A DNA stretch of 6,062 bases, from positions 1 to 6,062 of the forward strand of contig JBAWVO010000360.1 of assembly GCA_037147235.1 (NCBI GenBank), in the 5' to 3' direction. Below are positions 1 through 5,318 of this stretch, piece after piece. Source of the stretch: JANXQG01 sp037147235 (lineage in GTDB: Bacteria > Planctomycetota > Planctomycetia > Pirellulales > Thermoguttaceae). Each line of letters starts with the position of its first letter. Within the stretch, counting starts at the first letter, position 1. The notes under the pieces are model-generated. The model saw only the letters and a list, made by a program, of their open reading frames with translations. It made no database searches and had not been told where the DNA came from. The position numbers and the translations under genes are program-made.

Positions 1-345
1 CCCTTACCTTGGCCGTCACCCTTGCCGTCGCCCTTGCCGTCAGCGTCGCCTTGGCCGTCGCCTTGACCGGGCGATGCTTTGTCCGCATCGCCTTTACCGT
101 CGCCTTTGCCTTGGCCTTTACCGGGCGATGCCTTGTCCGAATCGCCTTTGCCGTCGCCTTTACCGTCACCTTTGCCTTGGCCATCGCCGCTGCCGTCACC
201 CTTGCCTTGGCCATCGCCGCTGCCATCGCCTTTGTCGGCGTCGGCCTTGGCCATGGCGTTGTCGCAGCAATCGCCTTGATCGGCAGAACCGTCACCCTTG
301 CCGTCCTTATCACTTGGGCAAGACCCTGAGCCTTTACCAGAACCA
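1..345 (-). repeat. Short-period coding repeat (KGDG/GDGQGK tail)
   Basis: This is the DNA repeat encoding the acidic-basic tail of the secreted protein. A 30-bp unit is tandemly duplicated at 171-230 (residues 378-387 and 388-397, both GDGSGDGQGK). A longer unit containing DKASPG recurs 54 bp apart (residues 407-414 and 425-432). Hexamer-scale variation on a GDG/KG theme fills the rest, and the reading frame is kept throughout. DKDGKGD (351-357) and DADGKGD (439-445) fit a DxDGxxD pattern of the kind seen in calcium-binding loops. That match is weak in such low-complexity sequence. Confidence 0.85.
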
Positions 346-1361
346 CTGCCGGAACCACTGCCAGAACCCGGCCCGCCGCCGTTTCCGGAACCGCTGCCAC
401 TTCCACTGCCGCTTCCCTTGTCCGGGTTGATGCCAACCGTGCGGGCAATCGCATTGCCGGGATCATCGACGGTGATGTCATCGCTACTACCACTATCGGT
501 GGTAACGCCACCGCTACTGCCAATATCGACGGTCACGTCATCGCTGCCGCCGCCACTGCCACTGCCACCACCACCACCACCACCACCGTGGACACGCCTG
601 ATGTGCCTGGAGTGGTGCCCGCCCTCGACGACCACCGTTGTGTCGTCGATATCGTGATCGCGCACGACCACAGTACGACGGTGGCGGTCGTCGATGTAGT
701 CCGTACCCTCATGGACAACCACTTGGTCGCGACCCTCGTGAACAACCACGTCGTCGCGGACCACAACGTCGTCGCCGCGGTCAACATAGACGTCACGTCG
801 AGGCTCGACCACATAGGACGGCTCGTCGACAATGACGCGCTCGCGAGGAACATAGACTGTGTTGACCGCCGGGCGAATAATTTCCCGGGGAACCGTTCGC
901 ACGACTTGCGGCTGCACGATTGTCGGCTGCGTAGTCACCACCGCACGGGGAGCCGGTGTGACAGACGCCGCGACCTGGTCAAACAACGGCTCACGATGGC
1001 CGTTGCCGTCGAGGTACAGACCAACGAGGCTGCCCCACTGGCCTTCAAAGATCAGAAGTTTTTTCTCTTCGTTGTAGCCCCAGTTCTCGCCAACGTCATT
1101 GCCACGCTCGTCAACGATGCGGAATTTGTCGCGATTTTGCAGCACGGTCGGATCGTTGTACTGCATTTCAATGTGTAGGTACTTTTGCGGTCCTGCTTCT
1201 GCCGCAGCGGCCGGTCCGGGACGGGACTGATCGAGCCGCGAAACAGCCCTGTGATGCCAAGCCGAACTGAGCGGAACGCTCGTGCCTAAATCAGCGGCCT
1301 GCGCGATAGTCATACCGAACAGCACCCCTGCCACCGAGAATAACGAAAGACCGCTTCTCAT
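1..1361 (-). CDS. Secreted repetitive Gly/Asp/Lys-rich protein, 3' end outside window
   Basis: The frame is open from ATG at 1361 to the left edge, 453 codons without a stop, so the gene is incomplete. The start is supported by AAGGAGT seven bases upstream. Residues 1-23 form a signal peptide (basic MRSG, hydrophobic core, AQAA cleavage region), so the product is probably exported. Residues 59-128 look like a small folded domain with alternating polar and hydrophobic residues. Residues 131-258 are rich in Val, Asp, Arg and His with repeats such as VVVHEG (205-210 and again near 215). Eight glycines follow at 259-266, then Ser/Gly and Asp/Thr segments to about 315, a Gly-Ser tract to about 347, and from about 351 a tail of GDG, KGDG and GQGKG units. 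Three cysteines (348, 365, 366) sit where the tail begins. I do not recognise the family. A role at the cell surface or in the matrix is inference. Confidence 0.85.
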   Translation of the reverse strand, partial: MRSGLSLFSVAGVLFGMTIAQAADLGTSVPLSSAWHHRAVSRLDQSRPGPAAAAEAGPQKYLHIEMQYNDPTVLQNRDKFRIVDERGNDVGENWGYNEEKKLLIFEGQWGSLVGLYLDGNGHREPLFDQVAASVTPAPRAVVTTQPTIVQPQVVRTVPREIIRPAVNTVYVPRERVIVDEPSYVVEPRRDVYVDRGDDVVVRDDVVVHEGRDQVVVHEGTDYIDDRHRRTVVVRDHDIDDTTVVVEGGHHSRHIRRVHGGGGGGGGSGSGGGSDDVTVDIGSSGGVTTDSGSSDDITVDDPGNAIARTVGINPDKGSGSGSGSGSGNGGGPGSGSGSGSGSGKGSGSCPSDKDGKGDGSADQGDCCDNAMAKADADKGDGSGDGQGKGDGSGDGQGKGDGKGDGKGDSDKASPGKGQGKGDGKGDADKASPGQGDGQGDADGKGDGKGDGQGK

Positions 1362-1635
1362 ACGATGACTCCTTAAATTCCAGTTGCCCCTTGGTTTTTG
1401 CCGGTTGGCCGGCACCCTATACGACGATAACCAACTGCGACTATCAAACTTTTCCTGTGGGACGGTTCGAGGGGGCGATGATTTAATCGCCCCAACGCGC
1501 ACCCTCACGCCCATTAGTCTACCAAATTCTAATCTTTCGCACAATAACCCTGACGAGCGGCTTGTTCCCACCCAGAAGACTATAGGCGTAACCCGCTTTC
1601 CAGACCTACCCAATATCTCATCGGATACTGACTGA
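1362..1635. other. Intergenic region upstream of the secreted-protein gene
   Basis: No gene is visible. On the minus strand this is the promoter and 5' untranslated region of the secreted-protein gene. It holds two hairpins: TGCCGG/CCGGCA with a 4-base loop (1399-1414) and GGGGCGAT/ATCGCCCC with a 6-base loop (1472-1493). Neither is followed by a T-run on either strand, so I do not call them terminators. A weak promoter-like pair, TTGTGC and TAGACT 17 bases apart on the minus strand (about 1516-1544), is only suggestive. Confidence 0.5.
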
Positions 1636-1848
1636 CTAATTATTCCCCGACCGGCAAGAGTTTGCAAGCGGAATTTTTCGATACGCAAGCCGCCAGTGAA
1701 GATCTTGTGGGATTCGTAGCTGTACGGTGTCGGCTCTCCCCTCAAACCAGAGGACGATTTGACTTCCGCGAAAGTGGTCGACGAGGAGGGTATGTCCAGT
1801 CGCAGTCTCAACGGCCTGTTTCGGCGTCACAAACCGGCAAATTCTCAT
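1636..1848 (-). CDS. Doubtful small hypothetical protein or coding remnant (70 aa)
   Basis: This is a minus-strand frame of 70 codons ending in TAG at 1636. The same frame stays open upstream to about 1941 but has no ATG, GTG or TTG there. The ATG at 1848 has no ribosome binding site. The stretch TGHTLLVDHFRGSQIVLWF is more protein-like than the other frames, and codon third positions look plausible for coding. I recognise no family. It could be the C-terminal remnant of a longer decayed gene or a chance frame. Confidence 0.25.
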   Translation of the reverse strand: MRICRFVTPKQAVETATGHTLLVDHFRGSQIVLWFEGRADTVQLRIPQDLHWRLAYRKIPLANSCRSGNN

Positions 1849-1968
1849 CCGATCGACGATGACGCGGTATTCTTGGGTATTTTGGTACTTCCGTTGACCG
1901 CACGCGGCAATATTTTCCCAAAAATGTGCCGCCCCTGGTCGCTAGCAATCCCTGTTCCGGGAATAGCT

Positions 1969-2073
1969 GCTTAATTGCTGGTTTCCATGTTCGGGTGTAT
2001 AGTCTTCTCAGCAAAAAATACCTATTTTCCGGGTTGTCGGCGCAAGCCCCGGAGAAAAAACCAGCAATTAAGC
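1969..2073. repeat. 105-bp element with perfect 16-bp terminal inverted repeats
   Basis: The left arm GCTTAATTGCTGGTTT (1969-1984) is the exact reverse complement of the right arm at 2058-2073. A second, imperfect stem lies inside: TTTTCCGGG (2025-2033) can pair with 2048-2058 with a two-base bulge and a loop of about 14. The whole unit could fold into one long hairpin. No target-site duplication is obvious at the edges. It may be a MITE-like or REP-like element, or a transcribed structured RNA. A T-run at 2083-2089 lies too far from the right arm for a standard terminator. Confidence 0.55.
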
Positions 2074-2135
2074 GGATCATTGTTTTTTTAGCTATTGGCG
2101 GTCGATGTCACCGTAATCCGCAAGCGTCTAGCCGA

Positions 2136-2422
2136 TTACGGCACAATGGCAAGCAGCCTCCATGCGTGGCGTGGCGATCGTATTCGGACCAGCGGGCGCG
2201 ACCCGACATAAAGCGATTCCGAGCCAAAGTTCTGTTCGTTCGGCCAGGCGATGCTCCCGAAGGCTGCCGAACCGCGCGGAAGTAGGACGGATCGCGAAGC
2301 TCGGTGAAAATGCCCTTGTTCAGGTAAGGGCCGACGTCGAACATCCGCGTTTCGCCGGTGTTGAACGAAAGCTCCAACGGGTAATCATTCAGCACCTTAA
2401 CGGCGGTGACTTTGATCATCAT
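2136..2422 (-). pseudogene. DUF2442 protein, frameshifted
   Basis: The start is MMIKVTAVKVL at ATG 2422, with AGGAG at 2428-2432 five bases upstream. The first 53 codons (2422-2264) match the DUF2442 pattern as I know it: MIKVTAVKVL, then DYPLELSF, GPYLNKGIF, LRDPSYFRAVRQ. Directly after VRQ the frame must shift by one base near 2263 to continue the family pattern AFGSIAWPNEQNFGSESLY, which then runs to TAA at 2136. One missing G in a CAGGCC context would explain it. Without the shift the frame gives unrelated Arg-rich sequence to 2108. DUF2442 proteins are small, of unknown function, and often lie next to DUF4160 genes, as here. The break is either real decay or a sequencing error. Confidence 0.75.
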
Positions 2423-2430
2423 GGCGTCTC

Positions 2431-2615
2431 CTATTTTAGCGGATCGATGCGGAACACCTTCTCCCCATTTATCGCCAGCTTCCAGTCGGCCAATAACTCC
2501 TCATGGTGAATCTCGATCCGGCCTGAAACAGTTTCAGCCGCGAGGACCGGATCGATCCCTTGACCCTGCCCGTCGGGAATTGGTCTCGGGCTTTGTCGAT
2601 TCGTATCCGCGGCTT
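2431..2615 (-). pseudogene. DUF4160 protein, N-terminus lost and frameshifted
   Basis: The C-terminal part reads IEIHHEELLADWKLA followed by NGEKVFRIDPLK and TAG at 2431-2433, matching the usual DUF4160 ending with its H-x-x-ELLADW core. Just upstream in another frame lies GRVKGSIRSSRLKLFQA (2520-2570), which corresponds to the preceding family segment (G-V-x-G-x-I-P/R-x-R-x-L-x-L-x-Q-A). The two join in one frame if a single T of a Trp codon (QA-W-IEIHH) was lost at about 2519. The upstream frame hits TGA at 2616-2618. The usual N-terminal half, including its PH-x-H motif, is not recognisable further upstream. Its stop overlaps the DUF2442 ribosome binding site, so the two were probably one coupled operon. 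A toxin-antitoxin role has been imagined for such pairs but is not shown. Confidence 0.7.
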
Positions 2616-2618
2616 TCA

Positions 2619-2782
2619 ATGAAGAACAATCATTCCTCGGCACCTTCAGCCGCAAGTTACCAAGTGTGATAATTGTACCGCAGGTCGAGCCGTGCGCGGA
2701 CCCGCCAGGGGCTAAATCGGATTAAAAAACGGGTCATAATCCTTGGATGGAACGCTAGCTTTTGCACCCCGTCCCTTTCGTG
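2619..2782. other. Non-coding stretch between the DUF4160 remnant and the sigma-like gene leader
   Basis: I see no convincing gene. On the minus strand a TACAAT -10-like hexamer occurs at 2672-2677, but no matching -35 is visible. On the plus strand this should contain the promoter of the sigma-like gene, though no clear housekeeping promoter could be picked out. The N-terminal half of DUF4160 was searched for here in all minus-strand frames and not found. Confidence 0.4.
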
Positions 2783-2937
2783 TTGAAAGCCTCTTCAGTC
2801 GCCCATTCGGGCAGCCTGAGAGGCCTTCAATTCTCCGGGGACCATGGCACTTGTTGTGCTGCGGTCCCGCTCAGTTAGTTTGCCCCGCAGCAAAGGGGCG
2901 GTTCACTTCACCACCGTGGCCGCCCCGCGGGCGGTCG
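2783..2937 (+). promoter_or_regulatory. Structured 5' leader with four consecutive hairpins
   Basis: Four stems follow one another before the sigma-like gene. P1 (2783-2830): TTGAA, one mismatch, then GCCTCT-CAG pairs with CTGAGAGGC and TTCAA with one bulged T, capped by GCCC-ATTC-GGGC. P2 (2838-2868): GGGACC pairs with GGTCCC around an inner GCAC-TTGTT-GTGC with two G-T wobbles. P3 (2882-2899): GCCCC pairs with GGGGC around an 8-base loop. P4 (2920-2934): CCGCCC-CGC-GGGCGG, extended by wobbles. P4 ends nine bases before the AGGAG ribosome binding site (2946-2950). The sequence shows the pairing potential. That the region is transcribed and regulates the gene, for example by attenuation or binding of its own product, is inference. 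Confidence 0.5.
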
Positions 2938-2956
2938 CATCTATCAGGAGACTGTC

Positions 2957-3589
2957 ATGGTTTGTGTTGCATGTGCATCCGCATCCAGCGGAAAACCAAA
3001 TCCCCGTTGGCATCACGTTTTTCTTAAAATGTTGCCGAAGATCGTCCACCACGCGAAATTCTCGTTTCGCCACTTGCGTAGCGAAGCCCGTCAAGACGTC
3101 ATCCAGGAGATTGTCGCCAACGCCTTCGTCGCCTTCGAGGCACTCGTCCGTCGCGGCAAGATGAATCTTGCTTACCCAACCGTTTTGGCAAGGTATGCCG
3201 CTGCCCAGATCAAAGATGGCCGTCACGTCGGGGCATCTTTGAACGTGCATGACGTCCTCTCTGGCTATGCCCAGAATCACAAGGGTTTCAAAGTCGAGCG
3301 TCTGGATCACTACGATGTGGAAGATAAGGGCTGGCACCAAATCCTCGTCGAGGACAAAACGTGTGGCCCAGCCGACATTGCTCGCACCCGCATTGACTTC
3401 GGCGATTGGCTGGGTTCAATCAAGCGACGTGATCGCCGCATCGCCGAGTTCCTTGCACTCGGCAACCGAACAGACGATAAGGCACGCAAGTTCAAGGTGA
3501 GCAAGGGCCGAGTTTCGCAACTTCGCCGCGAGTTAGCGGAGTCTTGGAAGAAGTTCACCGGCGAAGAGGATGGCAACGCAGCTACGTAG
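2957..3589 (+). CDS. Sigma-70-like protein of planctomycete type (210 aa)
   Basis: An intact frame starts at ATG 2957, supported by AGGAG six bases upstream. An internal ATG at residue 25 (FLKMLPKI) is less well supported. Residues 22-90 resemble sigma region 2 (MLPKI, then RSEARQDVIQEIVANAFVAF and LAYPTVLARYAAAQIKDG). The middle has the family-typical VERLDHYD (113-120) and GWHQILVED (125-133). Residues 147-200 resemble region 4: RRDRRIAEFLALGN and the recognition-helix-like VSKGRVSQLRREL (181-193). I know this family as widespread, multi-copy planctomycete proteins annotated as sigma-70-family or hypothetical. Whether it acts as a true sigma factor is not established here. It is the only sizeable intact gene in the middle of the window, preceded by a structured leader and followed by a strong hairpin. 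Confidence 0.85.
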   Translation: MVCVACASASSGKPNPRWHHVFLKMLPKIVHHAKFSFRHLRSEARQDVIQEIVANAFVAFEALVRRGKMNLAYPTVLARYAAAQIKDGRHVGASLNVHDVLSGYAQNHKGFKVERLDHYDVEDKGWHQILVEDKTCGPADIARTRIDFGDWLGSIKRRDRRIAEFLALGNRTDDKARKFKVSKGRVSQLRRELAESWKKFTGEEDGNAAT

Positions 3590-3592
3590 TCA

Positions 3593-3750
3593 ATGGCTCG
3601 TTTGGCCCGGATGGGTCGGACGCTGAGCCATTCGTCCGAGCCATGATGGCGGGGTCGGATCGGCCCATATTTATATGGGCCGACCGACCGTCCATCCCAT
3701 CCATTTCATCATTTCCATGACCAAGATTTGCCATTGATCGTCCGACCCAT
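3593..3750. repeat. Cluster of nested inverted repeats in the sigma-like/DUF1257 gap
   Basis: ATGGCTC (3593-3599) is the inverse of GAGCCAT, which occurs at 3625-3631 and again at about 3638-3644. TCGGAC (3616-3621) pairs with GTCCGA (3634-3639). ATGGGTCGGAC (3611-3621) is the exact inverse of GTCCGACCCAT (3740-3750), so these 11-base arms enclose the large hairpin at 3653-3689. The gap contains no gene. Confidence 0.55.
3653..3689 (+). terminator. Strong hairpin after the sigma-like gene, candidate terminator
   Basis: GGTCGG (3653-3658), one bulged A, then TCGGCCCATA pair perfectly with TATGGGCCGA and CCGACC (3674-3689), giving 16 base pairs and a TTTA loop. It lies 64 bases after the stop codon at 3589. 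No T-run follows, so it is not a textbook intrinsic terminator. It could protect the transcript end, or be a palindromic binding or repeat element. Confidence 0.5.
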
Positions 3751-3800
3751 TGTTGGTCATTGCAACGTATTACTCCCACAACCCTCTTGCAGGAGACGTC

Positions 3801-4032
3801 ATGTCGCATCGTCCAAGTTCAAACGCAGGTGAAGGACGCAGCCGCCGTCCGCTCTGCCTGTCAACGCCTGAACCTGCCCGAGCCGTTGTAGGGCAAAGCC
3901 AATCTCTATGGCGGCGAAGTCGAAGGTTTGGCAGTGAAACTGCCTGACGGGACTTACCCCGTCGTCTGCGATACGGCTGGTGGCCAAGTCAAGTACGATA
4001 ACTTTGGCGGCCGGTGGAAGGCGCAGACATGA
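3801..4032 (+). pseudogene. DUF1257 (Ycf35-like) protein, decayed
   Basis: A good start remains: AGGAG at 3791-3795, five bases, then ATG TCG CAT (MSH) at 3801-3809. After MSH the frame must shift at 3810 (loss of two bases from a codon such as ATC) to read VQVQTQVKDAAAVRSACQRL, then NLPEP and Leu. It then meets TAG at 3889-3891 where the family usually has a residue before GKANLYGGEVEGLAVKLPDG; CAG to TAG is one change. The frame continues through YPVVCDTAGGQVKYDNFGGRW to TGA at 4030-4032. The usual C-terminal 40 or more residues after the GGRW motif are missing or unrecognisable. DUF1257 is related to plastid/cyanobacterial Ycf35, function unknown. With three separate lesions it cannot make a normal product. 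Confidence 0.82.
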
Positions 4033-4336
4033 TACCTCCATTATGAAGTGTGCCGGTTTATTCGCAGTTTGCAAGCTCAGGGACGGGTTGGGTGAGTCTA
4101 TTCCTGACTATTAGGCCGTTTTATTGGAGTTTTCAGATCGCTCGCATGACAGTTCTTGCCGGGCTGGCTCTGGATAAGGAGTTTGCGAAGTCGTTGCATT
4201 TCGTCCCCGTCCGCCCTCAGAATCTAGCAGCCCTGCACCGGAGTCTTTCGGCCCAGCACCCAACCTCGGCTGGCCCACTCCTGCGATTTGTTTCGGCTCG
4301 TATTCAACCATCGGCCAGATTGGACAGCCACCACTC
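4033..4336. other. Degenerate stretch between the DUF1257 and ThiF remnants
   Basis: No intact gene is visible. Directly after the DUF1257 frame, codons in phase read YLHYEVCRFIRSLQAQGR before TGA; this could be a decayed C-terminal tail or chance. The frame that later encodes the ThiF remnant is open from about 4181 but gives Pro/Ser-rich sequence without any ThiF nucleotide-binding motif. DUF2997 and a JAB/Mov34 metallopeptidase, which I would expect between DUF1257 and ThiF in planctomycetes, were looked for and not found. Confidence 0.45.
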
Positions 4337-4647
4337 GTGCGGACCGAGCAAGTCGTCGCGAGAACGCTCATCTGGCGTTCGGCACAGAAGAAGTGCCGTT
4401 TCTGGTGCGACGGCCGGATGCTCGGTGAAGTGATCCGTGTATTAGTAGTCGCGGAAGAGCAGGGATGGGATTACTATCCTACAACACTCTTCGCCCAGTC
4501 TGAGGCTGAATCTGGCTCCTGCACCGCGCGCAGCACAATCTATACAGCCAGCATTGCCGCCGGGATGATGGTTCACGGCTGTGCGGGATGCCGGTGGATC
4601 GTGATACTGTGCTCAATCTCCTGGCTGGGGAATTGTGCCTCGGCTGA
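4337..4647 (+). pseudogene. ThiF/E1-like adenylyltransferase, C-terminal remnant
   Basis: From about 4352 the frame reads VVARTLIWRSAQKKCRFWCD, GRMLGEVIRVL, YYPTTLFAQSEA and GSCTARSTIYTASIAAGMMVH (up to 4576), matching the C-terminal half of planctomycete ThiF-family proteins as I know them. The frame then breaks. In the next frame (4579-4647) it resumes as LCGMPVDRDTVLNLLAGELCLG and TGA. The family normally has HQFTRWLRG here; losing 13 bases, covering QFTR and part of W, accounts exactly for the remaining CAC-GGCTG. The N-terminal half with the GxGxxG nucleotide-binding loop is absent, and full proteins are about 250 residues. ThiF/E1 enzymes adenylate the C-terminus of ubiquitin-like or sulfur-carrier proteins, but this copy cannot. 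Confidence 0.8.
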
Positions 4648-4690
4648 TCGGTTTCTGCCGGCCTGTTTTGATCATCCCAACCAACAACAC

Positions 4691-4724
4691 CAGAGGCTTC
4701 GGTATTTAAGCCCCTGAGCCTCTG
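4691..4724 (+). promoter_or_regulatory. Hairpin with two alternative pairings before the small membrane-protein gene
   Basis: CAGAGGCT (4691-4698) pairs exactly with AGCCTCTG (4717-4724). It can also pair, with one mismatch, with the nearer AAGCCCCTG (4708-4716). The two right arms are adjacent, so the folds are mutually exclusive. The hairpin lies 38 bases before the GTG start and 43 after the ThiF remnant stop. It could be a terminator relic or a leader switch; there is no T-run. Confidence 0.3.
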
Positions 4725-4762
4725 ATTTCCATACAATCCAACAACAATCATAGGAGGTTTAT

Positions 4763-4930
4763 GTGGGAGCACGAGAAAAACTCAATAACAATCACATCGT
4801 GGGTGCCGTCAGTGTAGCGGGGCTAATCGGTCTGGTGACCGGCTCCTGGCTCCTAGCCGTACTGGCGGGCGCGATGCTCGTCGGCGCGGCGATCCATTCC
4901 GGTGATGTCCGGTTCAAAGGGCGTCGTTGA
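4763..4930 (+). CDS. Small membrane protein, 55 aa, GTG start
   Basis: This frame starts at GTG 4763 and stops at TGA 4928-4930. AGGAGG (4752-4757) lies five bases before the GTG. The overlapping ATG at 4761 is only three bases away and gives just 18 codons, so the GTG is the real start. The product begins with a polar head (GAREKLNNNH), then a hydrophobic stretch (12-44) divided by TGSW (26-29), which suggests two short membrane segments or a hairpin, and ends in a basic tail (RFKGRR). I recall similar tiny planctomycete proteins with an AREK head, GSW in the middle and a GDxRxKGRR tail, without a known function. It follows the ThiF remnant in the same direction and was probably the last gene of that cluster. 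Unlike its upstream neighbours it is undamaged. Confidence 0.75.
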   Translation: MGAREKLNNNHIVGAVSVAGLIGLVTGSWLLAVLAGAMLVGAAIHSGDVRFKGRR

Positions 4931-5086
4931 GCCGTGGCCTGTTCTTCAGGGACGAGAGGATCGCGGCCGCTTCCGGCCCTGATATTCTGGTTGAATCCCG
5001 CTGCCAATCCTCGTGGTTATCGCCGCGGTTAAAGCGCGAACGCCCTCTATCGCTTTTTCGGCTCGACGGCTATTTCCCGAAACACT

Positions 5087-5265
5087 TCATTTTTGAATCG
5101 AGTCCAACACTTGCTTGAGTCCGGTCGCCAGTAGATCGCGAGCCTGTTTCTGCTGCTCGGCTAGAGAAGTCCAGGATCACGGGCGTGCCGTGGGAAGCGG
5201 CTGATCTGATCATGAAACTCGCCGCGACAATCGTTGGGCATTCTCGAGCGGTCCTCGGTAGATGC
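5087..5265 (-). pseudogene. Unrecognised coding remnant, frameshifted
   Basis: The minus-strand frame ending at TGA 5087-5089 reads AEQQKQARDLLATGLKQVL followed by DSIQK, a typical amphipathic C-terminal helix. It is closed upstream by TGA about four codons before it. Just upstream in another frame lies PTIVAASFMIRSAASHGTPV followed by ILDF, also protein-like. A small indel near 5160 would join the two. I do not recognise the family, and no start codon with a ribosome binding site is visible. The call rests on residue composition only. Confidence 0.35.
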
Positions 5266-5285
5266 CAGTAGCAGCCCTCGTTTTT

Positions 5286-5318
5286 CCGAGCCGCCGGGAG
5301 GCCACCCCGGCGGCTCGG
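5286..5318. repeat. 13-bp GC-rich perfect stem-loop
   Basis: CCGAGCCGCCGGG (5286-5298) pairs perfectly with CCCGGCGGCTCGG (5306-5318) around a 7-base loop. On the plus strand five T precede it and no T-run follows; on the minus strand A5 follows. Neither direction has the usual terminator layout, so its role is open. Confidence 0.6.

Noticed and set aside
1..345. CRISPR array
   Set aside because: The repeats are contiguous, short-period and maintain a reading frame; there are no unique spacers of constant length.
9..657. Long plus-strand open frames rich in Pro, Leu and Ala
   Set aside because: They are mirror images of the GC-rich repeat on the minus strand; the minus frame has the start signal, signal peptide and uninterrupted 453 codons.
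588..1178. 196-codon plus-strand frame
   Set aside because: It lies antisense to the secreted-protein gene, lacks a ribosome binding site, and its His/Asp/Val-rich product reflects the complementary strand.
1866..1893. Three GGTATT-like units as iterons
   Set aside because: There are only three imperfect copies, with no replication gene or AT-rich origin nearby.
1969..2073. Integron attC-like site
   Set aside because: The arms lack the conserved GTTRRRY and RYYYAAC core sites and there is no integrase or cassette layout.
2903..3340. 145-codon minus-strand frame
   Set aside because: It is antisense to the sigma-like gene and its leader, which have much stronger coding and family evidence.
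4050..4433. 127-codon plus-strand frame starting at 4050
   Set aside because: The product is Ser/Arg-rich with no recognisable motif, and its 3' part is out of frame with the recognised ThiF segment.
5286..5318. Rho-independent terminator
   Set aside because: No T-run follows the stem on either strand; the T-run precedes it on the plus strand.
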